This document shows positions 59,714 to 64,000 of a DNA stretch of 64,000 bases, in pieces (the first letter of the stretch is position 1; each line of letters starts with the position of its first letter). The stretch spans positions 496,001 to 560,000 of the forward strand of contig LR134390.1 of the NCBI GenBank assembly GCA_900637705.1. Direction: 5' to 3'. A program made the position numbers and the translations under genes. The notes beneath the pieces were generated by a model, which made no database searches, was not told where the DNA came from, and saw only the letters and a program-made list of their open reading frames with translations. The DNA is from Fusobacterium varium. GTDB lineage: Bacteria; Fusobacteriota; Fusobacteriia; Fusobacteriales; Fusobacteriaceae.

Positions 59714-61321
59714 ATGAAAAAGAAATTAAGCAAAATATTTATAGCTATAATAATGATGGTTTTTATAGCTGGTTGTAGTTCAACATCTTCAAAAAAATCT
59801 TCTTCTGTAGGTGGTTTTGGTGGAATATTTACAAGTTCTAAACCACAAAAAGCTCAGCATACAGATGCTGATTATGAGTTGGATTATAGTTTTTTTAAAC
59901 AAAAAGGACTTCCAATTCCAGACAATTTTAAAGGAAAATCTGTAGAGTATCTTGTACCAGGAAATGATGTATTAAAAGAGCATGGGTATAGCTTTTTTAA
60001 AAAATATGATGAAAAAGAAATACTTAAGTTTTTTAAAGATACTTCAATAACTGGATATGGATCAAATTCTAATTATTGGAGATGGAAGATAACATTTACA
60101 GAAAAGGAATTAATGAATTCAGTAGCTCGTAATCTTCCTATGGTATACAGAGTAAGACCAAGAGATGTAATGACATTGAACAAAGGGGAGTGGAAATCTC
60201 TTCCTATAAATGCAGCAGCAGTTGGGGAAGTAAAAGATATAGAAGTAGCTGCAAGAGGAAGATCGGGAGTAATAACTTATCTTCTAGTAACTACAAATAA
60301 GAATAAATTTTTAGTGTCTAAAGAGTTAAATGTAAGAAAGCTTCTTACTGCTGATAAAAATAGTACTAAAACTAATAGAACAATTCCTTTATATGGAGCA
60401 AAGGGTGGAAGTGAAGGTTATAATTTGAAAGCTTTGAGAAATAACATAACTCTTTTACCGTCAGCTTATTTTGCCATAGAAAAAAAATCTGGAAATATAA
60501 CTTTATATGGAGGAGGAAATGGTCATGGAGTAGGTATGCCTCAATGGACAGCTTATGACTTAACTAAAAATTATAATTATTCATATAAAGATGTACTAAA
60601 AAGATATTATCCTAATACTGATATAAAAAATATGTATAGTATAAAAAATGTAGATAAAAACATCAGAGTTGGAATAAGTAATAGTAATGGTGGATTAGAC
60701 CATACAAAAGTTACTCTTTATAGTGGTGGAAAATTAAAGATAGTAGGTTCAGGATTTAAAATAGATGTACCTGTAAGACAGAGAATAGAAGTTATAAATG
60801 AAGGAAAAAAACTTTCTATAAAAGTAAATGGGAAGCAAAGAGTAAAGACTGTTAATCCTGTAACAATCGAAGGTACTGGATATTATATAACTTTAGCTGG
60901 AATAAAAAAGATGCATACTACAAATCCTAATTATCGTGGAACAATAGAATTAAAACCTTCAAGAACTGCTAGTAAAGGAATCAGAATAATAAATGAAGTT
61001 TATATGGAAGATTATTTAAAACAAGTGGTGCCTAGTGAAATGCCACAAAGTTTTGGAGTAGAAGCACTCAAAGCTCAGGCAGTTGCAGCTAGAACTTATG
61101 CATTAAGTGATTATTTGAAATTCAGATATAAAAATGATGGATTTCATGTAAAAGACACTACTGAAAGTCAGGTGTATAATAATCAGATTGAGAATGATGA
61201 TGCTAAAGAGGCTATCGAAAGTACAAAAGGAAAAGTTTTAATGCATGGAGATGATCCAGTAGATGCGAAATATTTTTCTACATCAGGAGGATTTACTGAA
61301 GCAGCCAATTATGTATGGTAA
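59714..61321 (+). CDS. SpoIID/LytB-domain lipoprotein, C terminus short
   Basis: 535 residues. Lipobox VFIAGCSS (Cys 21). The C-terminal third is the SpoIID domain with VYMEDYLKQVVPSEMPQSFGVEALKAQAVAARTYAL and YFSTSGGFTEAANYVW, where the frame stops. Related proteins cut glycan strands as peptidoglycan lytic transglycosylases or amidase activators. Family members usually continue past VWG for some 80-100 residues. Read one frame over, the next bases give GN after VW, so a further indel is possible, but a terminator begins 52 bases on, so the loss of the tail seems real. The central region repeats the theme GGGNGHGVGMPQWTAYDL, also found in SpoIID proteins. Confidence 0.82.
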   Translation: MKKKLSKIFIAIIMMVFIAGCSSTSSKKSSSVGGFGGIFTSSKPQKAQHTDADYELDYSFFKQKGLPIPDNFKGKSVEYLVPGNDVLKEHGYSFFKKYDEKEILKFFKDTSITGYGSNSNYWRWKITFTEKELMNSVARNLPMVYRVRPRDVMTLNKGEWKSLPINAAAVGEVKDIEVAARGRSGVITYLLVTTNKNKFLVSKELNVRKLLTADKNSTKTNRTIPLYGAKGGSEGYNLKALRNNITLLPSAYFAIEKKSGNITLYGGGNGHGVGMPQWTAYDLTKNYNYSYKDVLKRYYPNTDIKNMYSIKNVDKNIRVGISNSNGGLDHTKVTLYSGGKLKIVGSGFKIDVPVRQRIEVINEGKKLSIKVNGKQRVKTVNPVTIEGTGYYITLAGIKKMHTTNPNYRGTIELKPSRTASKGIRIINEVYMEDYLKQVVPSEMPQSFGVEALKAQAVAARTYALSDYLKFRYKNDGFHVKDTTESQVYNNQIENDDAKEAIESTKGKVLMHGDDPVDAKYFSTSGGFTEAANYVW

Positions 61322-61372
61322 TGTTTTTCTGAGAGTGATATCAATTAAAGTAACCAATAAAATATAATAATA

Positions 61373-61412
61373 AAGGTGGGCTATCAATGTTAAGGATAGC
61401 CCACCTTTTGAA
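61373..61412 (+). terminator. intrinsic terminator after the SpoIID-domain gene
   Basis: GGTGGGCTATC pairs with GATAGCCCACC over a ten-base loop, then TTTT. The 200 bases after it up to 61607 are AT-rich with nothing recognised. Confidence 0.88.
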
Positions 61413-61607
61413 TATGAATAAATAAGATGAAGTCATATTTGTGTTTGTTGTTAGAACTTAGAAGAAAATATTTAGAATTTCTAAAAATAGCTAAATGAAT
61501 GATAATGATCCCATTAATATACCAAAATTATATTCTATTCAGTAAAATACATATGTAAAGTATTATTTATTTAGAATAAAATTTTAATGGCATTTCATTT
61601 AATATTG

Positions 61608-62273
61608 TTATTCCAAAGCTGTATTTTCTAGGTTGAAATATACAGAAATTGATCTGTTGTAATTATTTAAATGCTGTGTAATATAGTAATCAGTTGATAC
61701 TCCAAACTCTGGATGATTTCTATAATTTGTTGGAGCATGTGTCCATCCATCACTTCTAGGATAAGATACAAGCAAAGATTCTTGAGACAATCTATTTAAT
61801 TCCATATCATTAAGCTTAATACTTGTTTGTGAACTGTCATAAAAAATTGTGATGGAAGTAATAGTTCCATCTGTAATTTCTTGGAAGTTTTTATCTTTTT
61901 CTGAATCTACTTGGTTTGCTATTGTTACTTCTAGGAGAGTTTCATTTTTTTCTAATAACCTAATAATAGAACCACCTGGATAAATTCCTTTACTATCTTT
62001 AGATAGTGAAAAATTAGAGCGTACTTCATAATAATCTTCACTAACCAAAGGCAAGAGATGAGGTGTTTGTGTACTAATAATCCACCCTTTATCAAGAAAT
62101 TGTTTTAAAGTACTTGGGATAGGATAATATATATTATTAATTGTGAGTCCAAATTCAGTTATATTCTCCATCCTTTTATGTTCATCCCCCTTTTTTTCTA
62201 TGTCACTTGCCTTTGACGCAATAATTGATAAGAAGAAACAAAAGTATAGAGTAAATATCAGCATTTTTTTCAT
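61608..62273 (-). CDS. secreted protein of unknown function
   Basis: 221 residues. N-terminal signal peptide MKKMLIFTLYFCFFLSIIASKAS with likely cleavage after SKA. The mature part has no membrane helix, mixed beta-like sequence (YYEVRSNFSLSKDSKGIYPGGSIIRLLEKNETLLEVTIAN) and many polar residues, consistent with a small periplasmic beta protein. I recognise no family. It stands alone between a terminator and the acetyltransferase gene. No clear strong ribosome site (AGAAAAAT only); GAAAGGAT lies about 12 bases upstream of the ATG. Confidence 0.65.
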   Translation of the reverse strand: MKKMLIFTLYFCFFLSIIASKASDIEKKGDEHKRMENITEFGLTINNIYYPIPSTLKQFLDKGWIISTQTPHLLPLVSEDYYEVRSNFSLSKDSKGIYPGGSIIRLLEKNETLLEVTIANQVDSEKDKNFQEITDGTITSITIFYDSSQTSIKLNDMELNRLSQESLLVSYPRSDGWTHAPTNYRNHPEFGVSTDYYITQHLNNYNRSISVYFNLENTALE

Positions 62274-62364
62274 ATTTTTCTAATCCTTTCTGCAAAAAGT
62301 CTAAAACTCTATATAGATATAAGTTTAATCAATAGCCAGTCAATAATAATAGTTTAATTTAAAC

Positions 62365-62904
62365 TTAATCTTCTTTTAAAATAAGTTCTTCCTTAAAAAG
62401 TCCCATTTCAATTATGTCATGATATTTTCCAAATCTGAAAAGTTCTTTTCTTCTTACTCCTTCTTGTTTGAAACCAACTTTCTCATAACATTTTTTTCCT
62501 TTTTCATTGAAGCTGAAATAATCAAGGTCAATTTTATGAATATTCATTTCATCAAAGATAAAACGGCAAAGAGTTCTAAGAACATCACTTCCATAACCTT
62601 TTCCCTGATATTGTTCTCCAAGCCATAATCCAATGATTACTTTTCTGTTTTTATCATCATAGGAATTTATTCCACAGCCACCAATATATTCTCCACTCTC
62701 TTTTTCTTCAATAGCGAAATTAAAAGTTGGTCCATTGTTAATCATAGCTTTTTCTACAAATTCTTTTTGTGCAGACATTGAAAAGGGAAAAATATTGTTC
62801 CTTCCAAGCATTGTTCTTATATTTAAAGTATTTATAAGTTTAAAAGAAATTTCAATATCACTTTCTTTATAAGCACGCAGAATTATCTTTTTCCCCTCTA
62901 TCAT
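62365..62904 (-). CDS. GNAT-family N-acetyltransferase (RimJ/RimL type)
   Basis: 179 residues. KKIILRAYKESDIEISFKLIN at the N terminus, acetyl-CoA loop IGLWLGEQYQGKGYGSDVLRTLCRFIFDE and the ending NEKGKKCYEKVGFKQEGVRRKELFRFGKYHDIIEMGLF are those of RimL-like transferases. Substrate may be a protein N terminus, an antibiotic or a small amine. AGGAGGAAAC precedes the ATG. pepD ends ten bases upstream, so the two are likely co-transcribed. Confidence 0.92.
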   Translation of the reverse strand: MIEGKKIILRAYKESDIEISFKLINTLNIRTMLGRNNIFPFSMSAQKEFVEKAMINNGPTFNFAIEEKESGEYIGGCGINSYDDKNRKVIIGLWLGEQYQGKGYGSDVLRTLCRFIFDEMNIHKIDLDYFSFNEKGKKCYEKVGFKQEGVRRKELFRFGKYHDIIEMGLFKEELILKED

Positions 62905-62913
62905 AGTTTCCTC

Positions 62914-64000
62914 CTAAAGATTTTCTAAATATTTTACAAGAAGTTTGTATGTATTATCAAATGATTCTAAATTCATTCTTTCATTAGGAGTATGAACATC
63001 ATAAGATTCAACTCCAAGTGTAACTATATCAATATCAGGAATTATTTTTTTAAATACTCCACATTCAAGACCACCATGAGTAGCTTTAATTTGAATATCT
63101 CTATCATAAAAATCTTTATATACAGTTTTTAAAATTTCTCTCATAGTAGAATTTTCACTATATTCCCAAGCTGGATAACGTGAGCCACTTTCCCATTCAA
63201 AACCGAATATATTACAGAAATTAATCAATATTTCCATACCTTCATCATTATATGATTCAATTGCACCACGAAGAGAAAAAGTACAGATAACTTCATTATC
63301 TATAGTCTTTATTACTCCCATATTTTGAGAAGCAACTGTAAGACCATCAATTACCATACTTCTATGTTTAAATCCATTAGGAACCATATAGAACATAGTA
63401 ATTATAGAATCACTTACATCTTTTACACACATTTCTTCAGCTTTGTCTTCATAAAGTTCAATAGTAAGTCCAGCATCGCTGTACATAAGTTCTTTTTTAT
63501 TTTTCTTTTTGTTCAGCAACAATATTCTTGATATTTTCAATATTACCTGAACTAGCAAAAATGGCAGTAGCTTCTCTAGGAATAGCATTTTCTTTTGACC
63601 CACCATCTATATTTATAAGATTTATACCAGCTTCCTTATTTAAATGATAAAGAACTCTGCTGCATATTTTGTTTGAATTTCCTCTTTCAAGATGAATGTT
63701 TCCTCCTGAATGTCCTCCATACAATCCTCTTATTTCTAACCTATAAACAGAAGAGTTACATTTTTCCATTTTTAATTTCTTTTTTAGTCTGAATCTTAGT
63801 CCCCCAGAACAAGAAACGTAAGTACTCAATGCACTGCTGTTATCTAAGTTGATAAGTCTTTTAGATGTAAAGTCTTTTTTATCAAGGGCTTGGGCACCAA
63901 TGAGTCCAACTTCTTCACAAACTGTAAAAACACATTCTAAAGCTGGATGTTTTAAAGTTTTATCTGCAAGAATAGCCATTGTTAAAGCAGCTCCAGCACC
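62914..64000 (-). pseudogene. pepD: aminoacyl-histidine dipeptidase (PepD), 5' end beyond the window, one frameshift
   Basis: The gene enters at the right edge and lacks its N-terminal part. Adding one base in the runs at about 63491-63505 joins the frames (AEQKEKNKKELMYSDAG), leaving about 362 residues. M20-family motifs: FTVCEEVGLIGAQAL (catalytic Glu), NLDNSS, YGGHSGGNIHLERGN (dimer/lid domain) and ATHGGLECGVF near the end, with ESYDVHTPNERM supplying the last zinc His. It hydrolyses Xaa-His dipeptides such as carnosine. Family length is about 480, so roughly 120 residues lie outside. Confidence 0.9.

Overview
The window is chromosomal DNA of an AT-rich (low-GC) anaerobic, diderm bacterium, almost certainly a Fusobacterium. 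The 16S rRNA gene (about 16246-17753) has a Fusobacterium-type sequence and its first variable region is unlike the F. nucleatum form. I would place it near the F. varium/ulcerans/mortiferum group, but that is recall, not a computed placement. The biochemistry agrees: butyryl-CoA dehydrogenase with Etf, [FeFe] hydrogenase, flavodiiron protein, methylglyoxal synthase, and outer-membrane traits (TolC, KdsB).

Layout. 1-2.8 kb: tail of a response regulator, its histidine kinase, and a two-gene ThrE-type exporter. 2.8-12 kb: a tRNA methyltransferase, then a catabolic block (GntP-type permease, LysR regulator, CoA-transferase, MaoC hydratase, acyl-CoA dehydrogenase, EtfB, EtfA). 12-16 kb: glmS behind a glmS ribozyme, then an X-Pro aminopeptidase. 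16-21 kb: a complete 16S-23S-5S operon with no spacer tRNA. 21-31 kb: PHP phosphatase, two FabK-like flavoenzymes, LysR with split ChrA genes, lgt, a 2-hydroxyacid dehydrogenase, flavodiiron protein and tRNA-Arg. 31-39 kb: an [FeFe] hydrogenase fused to a NuoF-like module, an EamA transporter, and a TolC-MacA-MacB efflux operon. 39-51 kb: housekeeping genes (glyA, dtd, pncB, mgsA, psd, a THUMP methyltransferase, cyclophilin). 51-56.5 kb: a solitary peptide-binding protein behind an apparent tryptophan-codon attenuator, then pdxT/pdxS and the divergent PdxR-type regulator. 56.5-64 kb: envelope and miscellaneous genes ending in a partial pepD. I saw no CRISPR array, insertion sequence, prophage or integrative element.

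The most interesting system is at 53.14-53.45 kb. A consensus promoter and an ideal Shine-Dalgarno site drive a 42-codon reading frame with three consecutive Trp codons. It is followed by overlapping alternative hairpins and an intrinsic terminator placed just before the gene for a lone oligopeptide-binding protein. This has the layout of ribosome-mediated transcription attenuation.

A caution on data quality: fourteen genes, including lgt, glycolytic-type and vitamin B6 genes, are each broken by one or two small indels, nearly all of them a single missing base in an A/T (once G) run. I treat these as probable sequencing errors, give the full gene extent for each, and mark them as frameshifted in this sequence.
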